From: Nitriliruptor sp040882055
GTDB taxonomy: Bacteria > Actinomycetota > Nitriliruptoria > Nitriliruptorales > Nitriliruptoraceae
Direction: 5' to 3'
NCBI GenBank assembly: GCA_040882055.1
Contig: JBBECA010000087.1
Coordinates: 1 to 61,802, forward strand
DNA: 61,802 nt
Position 1 is the first letter of the stretch, and every line of letters begins with the position of its first letter. Both the position numbers and the translations under genes were made by a program. Shown in pieces: positions 41,895 to 49,690 of this stretch. A model generated the notes under the pieces. The model was not told where the DNA came from. It saw only the letters and a program-made list of their open reading frames with translations, and searched no databases.

Positions 41895-42503
41895 TCAGGC
41901 CCTGACCGGTGCCCGCAGACCGCCGGCGATGAGCGCACGCGCGAACGCGCGCGCCTCGACCGGGTCGTCGACCGCGACGTGCATCGGCGGGAAGCTGAAG
42001 TAGCTGAGGATGAGGCGCACGATCACCTCGGCGGCGGCCGGCGGATCGACCTCACGGAGCTCGCCGGACGCGACCCCCGCCGCGATCAGGTCGGTGAACA
42101 GCTCGAGCCCCCGGCTGACGACCGGACCGGCCGTCGCGGTGATCCGCGGCAGCAGGATCCCCGGCTCCTCGTCGCGGCCCTTGGTCATGACGGGGTGATC
42201 GACGAAGAAGCGGACGCCGACCAGGAACGCGGCCTCGATCCGTTCCGCGGCCCCCTCGTGTTCGTCGGCCGCGGCCCGGAGCCGCCGCTCGAAGCGCGCA
42301 GCCTCGCGTTCGAGCAGGGCGTCGATGACGGCATCCTTGTTGGCGAAGTGCCGGTACAGCGTCGCCTTGCCCGCGCTCGCCTCCCGTGCGATGTCCTCCA
42401 TGGTGGTCTTGCGGATCCCCACGGCGACGAACCGGCGCGCCGCGGCGGCCAACAGGTCCTCGCGGCGATCGCGGCGGGCGACGGCGCTCGGCGCGTCGGG
42501 CAC
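41895..42503 (-). CDS. TetR family transcriptional regulator
   Basis: 202 residues from GTG 42503, with GGGAG six bases upstream. N-terminal helix-turn-helix RREDLLAAAARRFVAVGIRKTTMEDIAREASAGKATLYRHFANKDAV. The C-terminal ligand domain is of unknown specificity. It ends seven bases after mutM in convergent orientation. Two palindromes (42545-42563 and 42569-42595) upstream are candidate operators for autoregulation and for the divergent wbl gene. Confidence 0.92.
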   Translation of the reverse strand: MPDAPSAVARRDRREDLLAAAARRFVAVGIRKTTMEDIAREASAGKATLYRHFANKDAVIDALLEREAARFERRLRAAADEHEGAAERIEAAFLVGVRFFVDHPVMTKGRDEEPGILLPRITATAGPVVSRGLELFTDLIAAGVASGELREVDPPAAAEVIVRLILSYFSFPPMHVAVDDPVEARAFARALIAGGLRAPVRA

Positions 42504-42544
42504 GGCGGGCTCCCAGCAGGTGGTCGAGGAAGGTGGCGCGTGTA

Positions 42545-42563
42545 CCGTGGCGATCGACCACGG
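42545..42563. promoter_or_regulatory. Palindrome, candidate operator
   Basis: CCGTGG-CGATCGA-CCACGG, with a near-palindromic centre (CGATCG). 42 bases upstream of the TetR start. Confidence 0.4.
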
Positions 42564-42568
42564 CCGCC

Positions 42569-42595
42569 CGGAACGGTAGTCCGTCAGCCGTTCCG
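42569..42595. promoter_or_regulatory. 27-bp inverted repeat, candidate TetR operator
   Basis: CGGAACGG, 11 bases, CCGTTCCG. A perfect 8-8 inverted repeat of the size range bound by TetR dimers, in the 169-base gap between the divergent TetR and Wbl genes. Confidence 0.5.
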
Positions 42596-42672
42596 TTCGG
42601 TGCGCTCGGGTCGCGCGGTCGCCGGACGGACAGGGGCGACCCTGGTCGGACGACCGGTTCCGACCGACGGCG

Positions 42673-43023
42673 ATGACCTCGACCCTCCTGCTTCCCGCTC
42701 GGCGCCGCCTCGTGGTGCGCGCGCCCGCTCCCACTCCCTTGACCGAGGCTCCACCCGTGTCTTCCAGTGCCTTCCCCCTGCCGAGCGACCTCGCTGCCGA
42801 CTGGCGTGCGGATGCCGCCTGTCGCGAGCTCGACATCGAGATCTTCTTCGCCGTCGACGAGGCGAGCCAGCGCGAGGCGATCGCCGTCTGCGAGACCTGT
42901 CCGGTGCGCAGCAGCTGCCTCGAGCACGCCATCGCCAACCGCGAGCACTACGGGGTCTGGGGCGGGGTCCGCGAGCAGGACCGCAAGCGCCTCGTCCGCG
43001 CACGCCGCCGGGACGCCGCCTGA
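42673..43023 (+). CDS. WhiB-like (Wbl) iron-sulfur transcription factor
   Basis: 116 residues from ATG 42673. Four cluster cysteines Cys50, Cys73, Cys76 and Cys82 (AACRELD, CETCPVRSSC), followed by GVWGG and the basic tail RKRLVRARRR. An alternative start GTG 42757 would give 88 residues, nearer the family norm, with GAGG eight bases upstream; neither has a convincing RBS. Wbl proteins bind the sigma-A region 4 and respond to redox or NO. The subgroup is not clear from the sequence. Confidence 0.93.
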   Translation: MTSTLLLPARRRLVVRAPAPTPLTEAPPVSSSAFPLPSDLAADWRADAACRELDIEIFFAVDEASQREAIAVCETCPVRSSCLEHAIANREHYGVWGGVREQDRKRLVRARRRDAA

Positions 43024-43105
43024 GCGACGTGGGACGGCCACCTACGCCGCCCGTGACCTGAGCGCCGGGACCGACCGCGGGCACCCGCGTCACCGTCACC
43101 TGGTA

Positions 43106-43117
43106 GAACGCACGTTC
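43106..43117. promoter_or_regulatory. LexA (SOS) box 1 of the DEDDh/GIY-YIG nuclease gene
   Basis: GAACGCACGTTC, GAAC-N4-GTTC. It overlaps a candidate TAGAAC -10 (43104-43109). Four bases separate it from box 2. Confidence 0.8.
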
Positions 43118-43121
43118 GTAC

Positions 43122-43133
43122 GAACACGCGTTC
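43122..43133. promoter_or_regulatory. LexA (SOS) box 2 of the DEDDh/GIY-YIG nuclease gene
   Basis: GAACACGCGTTC, 15 bases before the GTG at 43149. The two boxes have a 16-base centre-to-centre distance, and the junction GTTCGTACGAAC is itself a palindrome. Confidence 0.8.
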
Positions 43134-43148
43134 GACCGGGAGCTGATC

Positions 43149-44930
43149 GTGCCGAGGGTGCCCGCCCCGCACCAACCGAGCTTCGCGTCGCTCGGCACCC
43201 CGCTGATCGACGTGACCTTCGTGGTCCTCGACCTCGAGACGACCGGCCTGTCCCCCGGCCGTGACCGCATCACCGAGGTCGGCGCCGTCAAGGTCCAGGG
43301 TGGCGAGGTGGCCGGCGAGCTGCAGACCCTGGTCCACCCGGGCTGCGCGATACCCGCCCGGATCACGGCCGTCACCGGCATCAGCGACGTGATGGTGCGC
43401 GACGCCCCGTCGATCGAGGCGGTGCTCCCGACGGTGTTGGCCTTCCTCGGCGACGCGGTCCTGGTGGCCCACAACGCGACGTTCGACGTCTCGTTCCTGC
43501 GTGCCGAGGCCGCACGTCTCGGGTACGGCCCCTTCGAACCGGTGGTCGTCGACACCGCACGCCTGGCGCGACGGCTCGTCGCGGACGAGGTCCGCGACCG
43601 CCGCCTCGGCACGCTCGCCAGGCACTTCGGGAGCCGGACCGTGCCCGACCACCGCGCGCTGCACGACGCCCGCGCGACCGTCGACGTGCTGCACGGGTTG
43701 ATCGAACGTGCCGGGGCGTACGGCGCGACCACCCTCGAGGACCTGCGCGACCTGTCCCGGTCGACCTCGCAGAAGGCGTTCCGCCGCGTGGGGTTGGTGC
43801 GCGACGCCCCCCGCGCGAGCGGGGTCTACCGCTTCCTCGACGAGCGTGGCGAGGTGCTCTACGTCGGGAAGGCGACCGATCTGCGCTCGCGGCTGCGCAC
43901 CTACTTCGGCCAGGACCCCCGACGGCGCATCGCGGACCTCGTCCGCGAGACCGCCGAGGTCCGTTGGACGACCACGCCGACCCTCCTCGAGGCCGAGGTG
44001 GTCGAGGTGCGGGCGATCCACGCCCACGCCCCCCGCTACAACCGGCGTTCGCGTCATCCCCGTCGCGGCGTGCACATCGCGTTGACCGCCGAGACCTACC
44101 CGCGGCTGGCGATCGTCCGCGAACCCCGCAGCGCCCACGCCCGCACGGTGGGACCGATCGGATCGCGACGCACCGCCGAGGCGTTGCTCGAGGCCATCCA
44201 CGAGGTCGTCCCCCTGCGCACCTGCTCGGGACGGCTGCGCGTCGCCCAGGACCACCCCGCGTGTGTGCTCAAGCAGCTCGGCCGCTGCGGCGCGCCCTGC
44301 GACGGGACCCAGTCCGCGGACGGGTACGCGCAGGTGGTCGAGCGGTTCCACGCGGCCATCGACGACCCCGGCGAACTCATCGGACCCCTCCGGGACCGGA
44401 TGCACGAGGTCGCTGCGTCGGGCCGCTTCGAACGGGCCGGCGCGCTGCGGCAGCGGTTGCACACCCTCGCGCGGACCCTGGAGGAGCACCGCCGGACGTC
44501 GGCGCTCGCGGCCGTCCACCACCTCGTGGCCGCTCGTCGCGTGGCGTCCGCCGCACCGACGGGAGCGGGCACCGTCGAGGTCGTCGTGCTCGCCGGCGGG
44601 AGGCTGGTCCGGACCGCGGTGGCCGACGATGATGGACGACCGTTGCCCGAGATCGCGGCGGAGGTGGCGCCTCCCCCAGCGCTCACCGACCTCGATCCGG
44701 ACCCCCACGACGCCGAGGAGCGCCGGCTCGTGCTGACCTGGCTCGACCGCCCCGGCGTCGAACTCGTGGATGGCGGCGTGGGCTGGGCCGAACCGGTGGC
44801 CGGCGGGAGGGTGCTCGCGGACACCCGCGTCGAGGCCCGCCGTGTCGACCGGCTCGTCCGCCGCGACCGCCAGGTCCTCGCCGGCGACAAGGTCCGTCGG
44901 CGTGACGACGCGGCCATCGCGACGGGGTGA
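43149..44930 (+). CDS. DEDDh exonuclease fused to UvrC-like GIY-YIG endonuclease
   Basis: 593 residues from GTG 43149 with GGGAG six bases upstream. The N-terminal DnaQ-type DEDDh exonuclease has VVLDLETTGL (Asp28, Glu30), VAHNATFD and DHRALHDA. A GIY-YIG domain at about 220-300 has SGVYRFLDERGEVLYVGKA. The cysteine row CSGR...ACVLKQLGRCGAPC has C-x12-C-x7-C-x3-C spacing, close to that of the UvrC iron-sulfur cluster. A C-terminal part is UvrC-like in length only; the UvrB-binding and RNase H-type domains are not evident. This fusion is known in Actinobacteria and resembles E. coli Cho plus a 3'-5' exonuclease. Two LexA boxes make it an SOS gene, as Cho is. Confidence 0.9.
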   Translation: MPRVPAPHQPSFASLGTPLIDVTFVVLDLETTGLSPGRDRITEVGAVKVQGGEVAGELQTLVHPGCAIPARITAVTGISDVMVRDAPSIEAVLPTVLAFLGDAVLVAHNATFDVSFLRAEAARLGYGPFEPVVVDTARLARRLVADEVRDRRLGTLARHFGSRTVPDHRALHDARATVDVLHGLIERAGAYGATTLEDLRDLSRSTSQKAFRRVGLVRDAPRASGVYRFLDERGEVLYVGKATDLRSRLRTYFGQDPRRRIADLVRETAEVRWTTTPTLLEAEVVEVRAIHAHAPRYNRRSRHPRRGVHIALTAETYPRLAIVREPRSAHARTVGPIGSRRTAEALLEAIHEVVPLRTCSGRLRVAQDHPACVLKQLGRCGAPCDGTQSADGYAQVVERFHAAIDDPGELIGPLRDRMHEVAASGRFERAGALRQRLHTLARTLEEHRRTSALAAVHHLVAARRVASAAPTGAGTVEVVVLAGGRLVRTAVADDDGRPLPEIAAEVAPPPALTDLDPDPHDAEERRLVLTWLDRPGVELVDGGVGWAEPVAGGRVLADTRVEARRVDRLVRRDRQVLAGDKVRRRDDAAIATG

Positions 44931-44996
44931 AGCGTTGCCACGCCCCGGAGGTGTGCCCGATGCCGATCGCCGCGGACGGCGACGCCCGCCGGGTCC

Positions 44997-45482
44997 TCAG
45001 ACCAGCTCGAACCACGGGCTCCACGCGTCCGGCAGCTCGCTGCGGTGCCCAGCCTCGCGACCGAGCCAGGTGGCCCGTACCCGGTAGCGGCCGGTCGGGA
45101 CCCGGGGCCCGGTCGGTTCACGTGCCCAACCAGCGACGATGGGGCCGCTGCCCTGGGCCCAGTAGGTCGGTTGGATCAGCAGCTGACCCGGCGCGAAGCG
45201 GTCGAGCGCATCCCCCTCCGCCGGCCGGTCGATGCGGTCGTCGGCGACCACCCGGTGCAGCTCGTCGCGGACCGACAGCACGCAGCGTTGCCAGCCCGGG
45301 TAGCGGTGCTCGACGAACCGGTCGCTGCGGTTCGCCGCCGTGACCGTGATCCGCACCGGCTCGGTCGCGGCGTACACATGGCGGTCGACGAGCACCGCCA
45401 CCTCGAAGCCGGCGAACGGTTCGTGATCGAGCACGAACGGTGGCTCCGGATCGGCGGGGTCCGGGGGCGGTCCGGCGCTCAC
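44997..45482 (-). CDS. BsuPI-like beta-sandwich protein
   Basis: 161 residues. VRITVTAANRSDRFVEHRYPGWQRCVLSVRDELHRVV and FAPGQLLIQP...PTGRYRVRATWLG resemble intracellular proteinase inhibitor (BsuPI) domains. There is no signal peptide. The start overlaps the CsaA-like stop (GTGA). The inhibitor role is only a family suggestion. Confidence 0.6.
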   Translation of the reverse strand: MSAGPPPDPADPEPPFVLDHEPFAGFEVAVLVDRHVYAATEPVRITVTAANRSDRFVEHRYPGWQRCVLSVRDELHRVVADDRIDRPAEGDALDRFAPGQLLIQPTYWAQGSGPIVAGWAREPTGPRVPTGRYRVRATWLGREAGHRSELPDAWSPWFELV

Positions 45483-45904
45483 GCCACGACCGATCCGGGA
45501 GGCAGGTCGGCGTCCGGGGCGAGCAACCGGACCGTGCCGTCGGCCTCGAGCCCGCCGAGGACGAGGAACTCGCTGACGAACCCGGCGATCCGCTTGGCCC
45601 CGAGGTTCACCGCCCCGACCACCTGCCGCCCGAGCAGCTCATCCGCGGCGTAGTTGGTCACCTTCGCCGAGGTGCGCAACGAGCCGAGCGGACCGAAATC
45701 CACGGTCAACTTCCACGCGGGGTCACGGGCTTCGGGGAACGGTTCGACCGCGGTGACCCGGCCGACGCGCAGGTCGACGGCGAAGTAGCCGGCGGCCCCC
45801 ACCTCGTCCTTGCGGGGCATCCGGTCCGGGTCGTAGGGCCGGCCGACCGCGTCGATCCGGTGGGCACCCTCGGGGGGTGTCGGCGGGTGCGGGGTGGCCG
45901 CCAC
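45479..45904 (-). CDS. CsaA-like tRNA-binding (EMAP/Myf) domain protein
   Basis: 141 residues. FAVDLRVGRVTAVEPFPEARDPAWKLTVDFGPLG and ADELLGRQVVGAVNLGAKRIAGFVSEFLVLGG match the OB-fold tRNA-binding domain of CsaA/YgjH. A proposed chaperone or tRNA-structure binder. Its start is one base after the trpD stop, so it is probably cotranscribed with trpD. Confidence 0.88.
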   Translation of the reverse strand: MAATPHPPTPPEGAHRIDAVGRPYDPDRMPRKDEVGAAGYFAVDLRVGRVTAVEPFPEARDPAWKLTVDFGPLGSLRTSAKVTNYAADELLGRQVVGAVNLGAKRIAGFVSEFLVLGGLEADGTVRLLAPDADLPPGSVVA

Positions 45905-45905
45905 G

Positions 45906-46952
45906 TCAGGGCGCCACCGACAGCTCGGACGAGCGCGCGACCCAGCGGTCCCGCAGGTCCGCAGCCGAGCCGTCCGCCAGCACCTTCCGCGCCCGCGTCA
46001 CGCCCTCCGCGAGGTCCGCCACCGCATCCGCGGCGTACAACGCGGCGGCCGCGTTGAGCGCGACCAGGTCGCTCGGTGGCCCGCTCTGGCCGGCGAGGAT
46101 CGCATCAGCGATCTCGACGTTCTCCTCGACGCCGCCGCCGACGAGGTCCTCCAGGCGCGCCCGCTCGATCCCGAGCGTCGACGGGTCGAGCTCCCAGGTG
46201 CTCACCTCGTCGCCCGCGCGTACCTCCCAGACCTTGGAGGGACCGGTGGTGGTGAGCTCGTCGAGCCCGTCCTCACCGCGGAACACCAGCGCGTGCCGCT
46301 TGCCGAGCTTGGCGAGCGCCTCGGCCATCACCGGAGCCAGGCGGAGGTCGGCGACGCCGACGACCTGGTGTTCGGCGCCGGCCGGGTTCGACAGGGGTCC
46401 GAGCACGTTGAAGACGGTGCGGACCCCGAGCTGGGCCCGCACGGGCGCGACGAACCGCATCGCCGGGTGGAAGGTGCGGGCGTAGAGGAACCCGATCCCG
46501 AGTTCGGCGACGGTGCGCGCCACCGCTGCGGGCGGGAGCTCGATCGCCACCCCCCAGGCCTCGAGGAGGTCGGCGGAGCCGCAACGGCCTGAGGCGGCCC
46601 GGTTGCCGTGCTTGGCGACCCGCACCCCGGCGGCGGCGACGACCAGCGCCGCGATCGTGGACACGTTGAACGTGCCGGCGCCGTCGCCGCCGGTCCCGCA
46701 CGTGTCGAGCAGCGGCCCGGCGAGGTCGACGGGGACGGCGTGGTCGAGCATGGTCCGTACGAAGCCCGCGATCTCGCTCGGCGCCTCACCCTTGGCACGG
46801 AGCGCCACGAGGAGGGCGGCCACGTGCGACGGCTCCGCCTCGCCGCGCATGATGGTGCCGAGCACCTCGCCCGCGAGGGCCTCGTCGAGGTCCTGCCCCG
46901 CGAGGAGGTGATCGATGACGGCGGGCCAACGCACCGGGGCGGCCTCGGTCAC
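45906..46952 (-). CDS. trpD: Anthranilate phosphoribosyltransferase
   Basis: 348 residues from GTG 46952 with GAGGAG seven bases upstream. It adds phosphoribosyl from PRPP to anthranilate in tryptophan synthesis. Motifs: LLDTCGTGGDGAGTFNVST, KHGNRAASGRCGSADLLEAWG, FHPAMRFVAPVRAQLG and GPLSNPA. The frame is open upstream but antisense to a response regulator. No other trp gene is adjacent, so the pathway is scattered. Confidence 0.95.
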   Translation of the reverse strand: MTEAAPVRWPAVIDHLLAGQDLDEALAGEVLGTIMRGEAEPSHVAALLVALRAKGEAPSEIAGFVRTMLDHAVPVDLAGPLLDTCGTGGDGAGTFNVSTIAALVVAAAGVRVAKHGNRAASGRCGSADLLEAWGVAIELPPAAVARTVAELGIGFLYARTFHPAMRFVAPVRAQLGVRTVFNVLGPLSNPAGAEHQVVGVADLRLAPVMAEALAKLGKRHALVFRGEDGLDELTTTGPSKVWEVRAGDEVSTWELDPSTLGIERARLEDLVGGGVEENVEIADAILAGQSGPPSDLVALNAAAALYAADAVADLAEGVTRARKVLADGSAADLRDRWVARSSELSVAP

Positions 46953-47057
46953 GGCGGGCTCCTCGGTCGACAGCGGGGACGGCGACGGGACGGCGGGCGC
47001 GACGCTACCCGAGCGATCCGAGCCGCCGCCCGCGACGGACCCGTGAGCTAGGTTCCC

Positions 47058-47074
47058 CCCGTCGAGAGGACGGG
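47058..47074 (+). promoter_or_regulatory. Hairpin with the ribosome binding site in its loop
   Basis: CCCGTC (47058-47063), loop GAGAG, GACGGG (47069-47074), directly before the TTG start at 47076. The Shine-Dalgarno GAGAGGA spans loop and stem, so the hairpin could lower translation. Confidence 0.4.
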
Positions 47075-47075
47075 T

Positions 47076-47861
47076 TTGGACACCGACGCGTCGAGCAGCG
47101 CCCCCGAGGGCTCCACGGTGCTGGTCGTCGATGACGAGCCGGCCCTGCGCGAGCTCGTCACGGCGAACCTCGAGGCCGCCGGCTACCGCGCACGTGTCGC
47201 TTCCGACGGCATCGAGGCCATCGCCTCGATCGCCGAGGACCGCCCCGACGTCGTGATCCTGGACGTGATGATGCCGCGGCTCGACGGCTGGGGGGTGCTC
47301 GAGGCGCTGGCGGAACAGCCGGCGACCGCCGACCTGCCCATCGTGATGTTGACGGCGCTGTCCAGCGAACAGGACGTGATCCGGGCCCACCTCACCGGCG
47401 CCGTCCACTACCTGACCAAGCCGTTCGACGTGCACACGCTCGTCGATGCGGTGGCGAGGGCAGCCGCACCACCATCCGACGACGAGCGTGCGGCTCGTCG
47501 GACCCAGCTGCGCAGCTTCCTCGGCCGTCTCGCTGAACTCGATGCCGGGCGGGGCCCCTCGCAGACCCGGTCGGTGCGCTTCTCGGGGCTCGAGCCGATC
47601 CCCGCACCGACGGTCACCCCGCCGCCCCCTGCGACCGATGCGCTCACGCCGCGCCAGCTCCACGTCGCGCGACTGCTCGCCGATGGGCTCTCCGCCCGCG
47701 ACATCGCCGCCTCGCTCGGGACCTCGCGCAGCAACGTCTACGCCACGCGGGCTCGGATCGCACGCCACCTCGGCACCGACCCCGAACACGTCGACGAGGT
47801 CGCCCGCAGCATCGGGCTCACGGCGAGGACCGAGCCGGGCGAGCGTCCGCCCACGGACTGA
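47076..47861 (+). CDS. Response regulator, receiver plus LuxR-type HTH
   Basis: 261 residues, probably started at TTG 47076 after GAGAGGA. Canonical receiver: acidic pair Asp19-Asp20, phosphorylation site Asp63 (ILDVMMPRLDG), Thr93 and Lys115 (YLTKPFD). A variable linker, then a LuxR-like HTH near 190-240 (LTPRQLHVARLLADGLSARDIAASLGTSRSNVY). No histidine kinase is adjacent. It is convergent with an atypical receiver protein 13 bases away. Confidence 0.9.
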   Translation: MDTDASSSAPEGSTVLVVDDEPALRELVTANLEAAGYRARVASDGIEAIASIAEDRPDVVILDVMMPRLDGWGVLEALAEQPATADLPIVMLTALSSEQDVIRAHLTGAVHYLTKPFDVHTLVDAVARAAAPPSDDERAARRTQLRSFLGRLAELDAGRGPSQTRSVRFSGLEPIPAPTVTPPPPATDALTPRQLHVARLLADGLSARDIAASLGTSRSNVYATRARIARHLGTDPEHVDEVARSIGLTARTEPGERPPTD

Positions 47862-47874
47862 CGCGGATCGTCGG

Positions 47875-48288
47875 TCAGGCGGGCACGTCCGGCGCCGGCG
47901 GCGCGTCGGCAGCGTCAGGCACCAGTTCGGCGACGACGCGGGCGAGGTCGAACGAGTCGACGGGCTTGGCCAGCGAGCGGTCGGCCCCGGACCACTCCAC
48001 GAGGAAGCGGTCCTGCGCCCGGGCGGTCAGGACCACGGTCGCCGGCATCGTGCGTCCGGTGAGGCTGAACTTGGCGCGCAGGTCGTACAGCAGCGCAAAC
48101 CCCCCGCGGGGCTGCAGGTCGCCGTCGACGACGAGCACGTCGAAGGCGACGTCGCCACCGTCGATCACCTGGCGGCGGGCTTCCTCGCCGGAGGCGAACT
48201 CGACCACCTCGGTGCCCTCGCGGAGCGCGAGCGCGCTGGTGACACGCTGGCGTTCAGCGGCGACCTCGGAGACGATGAGCACGCGCAC
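47875..48288 (-). CDS. Atypical stand-alone receiver-like protein
   Basis: 137 residues from GTG 48288. Receiver fold with the phospho-acceptor-like Asp55 (VLVVDGDLQPRGG), Thr88 and Lys108 (SLAKPVDSF), but the metal-binding acidic pair is Ser7-Glu8 (LIVSEVAAERQRV) instead of two acids. Mg-dependent phosphorylation may be impaired. No output domain; the tail is Pro/Ala-rich. Perhaps it binds a partner constitutively. Confidence 0.75.
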   Translation of the reverse strand: MRVLIVSEVAAERQRVTSALALREGTEVVEFASGEEARRQVIDGGDVAFDVLVVDGDLQPRGGFALLYDLRAKFSLTGRTMPATVVLTARAQDRFLVEWSGADRSLAKPVDSFDLARVVAELVPDAADAPPAPDVPA

Positions 48289-48391
48289 GCGGCACCTCAC
48301 GGGACGGGCAGGACGGGTCCGTGCACCGTACCGCCCGGACCGGCTCGTCCTCACCTTGCAGCCGGCCACGACACTCTGCGAGGCTCGCGCC

Positions 48392-49663
48392 GTGCGCGTG
48401 CTGATGTTGACCTGGGAGTACCCACCCCGCGTGGTGGGTGGGCTCGGCCGTCACGCTGCGGCCCTCGCGCGGAACCTGGTCGCCCAGGGCCACGAGGTGC
48501 ACGTCGTGACCCGCGACCACCCCGAGCAGCCGGCACCCGCCGACGAGTGGCTCGAGGGCGTCCACGTCGTGCGCGTCCCCGAGGCGCCGCCGGTGATCCC
48601 GTTCGAGGATCTGGTCCCGTGGGTGTTGGCGTTCAACAACCGGGCGCTGGCTGCGGCCTCCAAGCTGGCGCGCGTCCACGAGTTCGACGTCGTGCACGCC
48701 CACGACTGGCTCGTGGCCTACGCGGCGGCGGGGTTGAAGGACGCGTTCGATCTCCCCCTCGTCGCGACCGTGCACGCCACCGAGTACGGCCGTCACCAGG
48801 GCTGGTTGCCGGGACCGATGAACAAGCTCATCCACCAGGTCGAGTGGTGGCTGACCTACGAGGCACGACGCGTGATCGTCTGCTCGGAGTACATGCGCCA
48901 CCAGGTCCAGGACATCTTCCTGCTGCCGGAGGCGGGCGTGGACGTGGTCCCGAACGGGGTCGCGGTCCGCGACTTCGCGCTCCCGGCGGACGAGGTGGCC
49001 GCGTTCCGGGCCTCCATCGTCGGTCCGCGCACCAAGATGGTGTTGTTCGCCGGTCGACTCGAGTACGAGAAGGGCGTCCAGACCGTCCTCGAGGCCCTGC
49101 AGCAGGTGCGCCGCTCGGTCGGTCCCGTCAAGTTCTTCATCGCGGGGATCGGGACCTACTCCGACGAGCTCCGCCGTCGGGTGCGGGAGCTGGGGCTGCG
49201 ACGGCACGTCCACTTCACCGGCTTCCTCGAGGACCACGAGCTCCGCCTGCACTACGCGGCCGCCGACGTCGCGGTGGCACCCTCGATCTACGAGCCGTTC
49301 GGGCTCGTCGCCGTCGAGGCGATGGCCTGCGGGACCCCCGTCGTGGCGGGCGACACCGGCGGCCTGCGCGAGATCGTGGCGGGTGGGCACGGGCTGAGCT
49401 TCACCCCGCAGGACGCGGACCACCTCGCCGAGACGCTCGCAGCGGTGCTGACGGACGCATCCCTCGCCGCAGCCGTGGTGTCCCGGGCCACGCAGCGGAT
49501 CGCCGACCGGTACGAGTGGGCCAGCGTCGCGACCGCGACCGTCGAGGTCTACGCCCGGGCGGCCCGCGAGGAGGCCGAGCTGGCGGGCCGCGAACACCGT
49601 CCGCCGCTCCGGCCGATCCTCCACGCGGCACCGATCCTCGAGCTCGACGCCGAGGCCGGCTGA
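48392..49663 (+). CDS. GT4 alpha-glucosyltransferase, Rv3032-like
   Basis: 423 residues from GTG 48392. MLTWEYPPRVVGGLGRHAAALA, VVHAHDWLVAYAA, VATVHATEYGRHQGWL, GRLEYEKGVQ and SIYEPFGLVAVEAMACGTPVVAG. The opening and HAHDWL/IHATE-type segments closely resemble what I recall of mycobacterial Rv3032, an alpha-1,4-glucosyltransferase for methylglucose lipopolysaccharide and glycogen. The donor would be a nucleotide-glucose. Position next to malQ, treY and glgX supports alpha-glucan work. No other glycogen synthase is in the window. Confidence 0.85.
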   Translation: MRVLMLTWEYPPRVVGGLGRHAAALARNLVAQGHEVHVVTRDHPEQPAPADEWLEGVHVVRVPEAPPVIPFEDLVPWVLAFNNRALAAASKLARVHEFDVVHAHDWLVAYAAAGLKDAFDLPLVATVHATEYGRHQGWLPGPMNKLIHQVEWWLTYEARRVIVCSEYMRHQVQDIFLLPEAGVDVVPNGVAVRDFALPADEVAAFRASIVGPRTKMVLFAGRLEYEKGVQTVLEALQQVRRSVGPVKFFIAGIGTYSDELRRRVRELGLRRHVHFTGFLEDHELRLHYAAADVAVAPSIYEPFGLVAVEAMACGTPVVAGDTGGLREIVAGGHGLSFTPQDADHLAETLAAVLTDASLAAAVVSRATQRIADRYEWASVATATVEVYARAAREEAELAGREHRPPLRPILHAAPILELDAEAG

Positions 49664-49690
49664 GGGTGTGGGACCCTGAGCCGTCGACCG

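Noticed and set aside
46953..47789. N-terminal extension of TrpD
   Set aside because: It runs antisense to the response regulator gene; GTG 46952 has a good RBS and gives the standard TrpD length.
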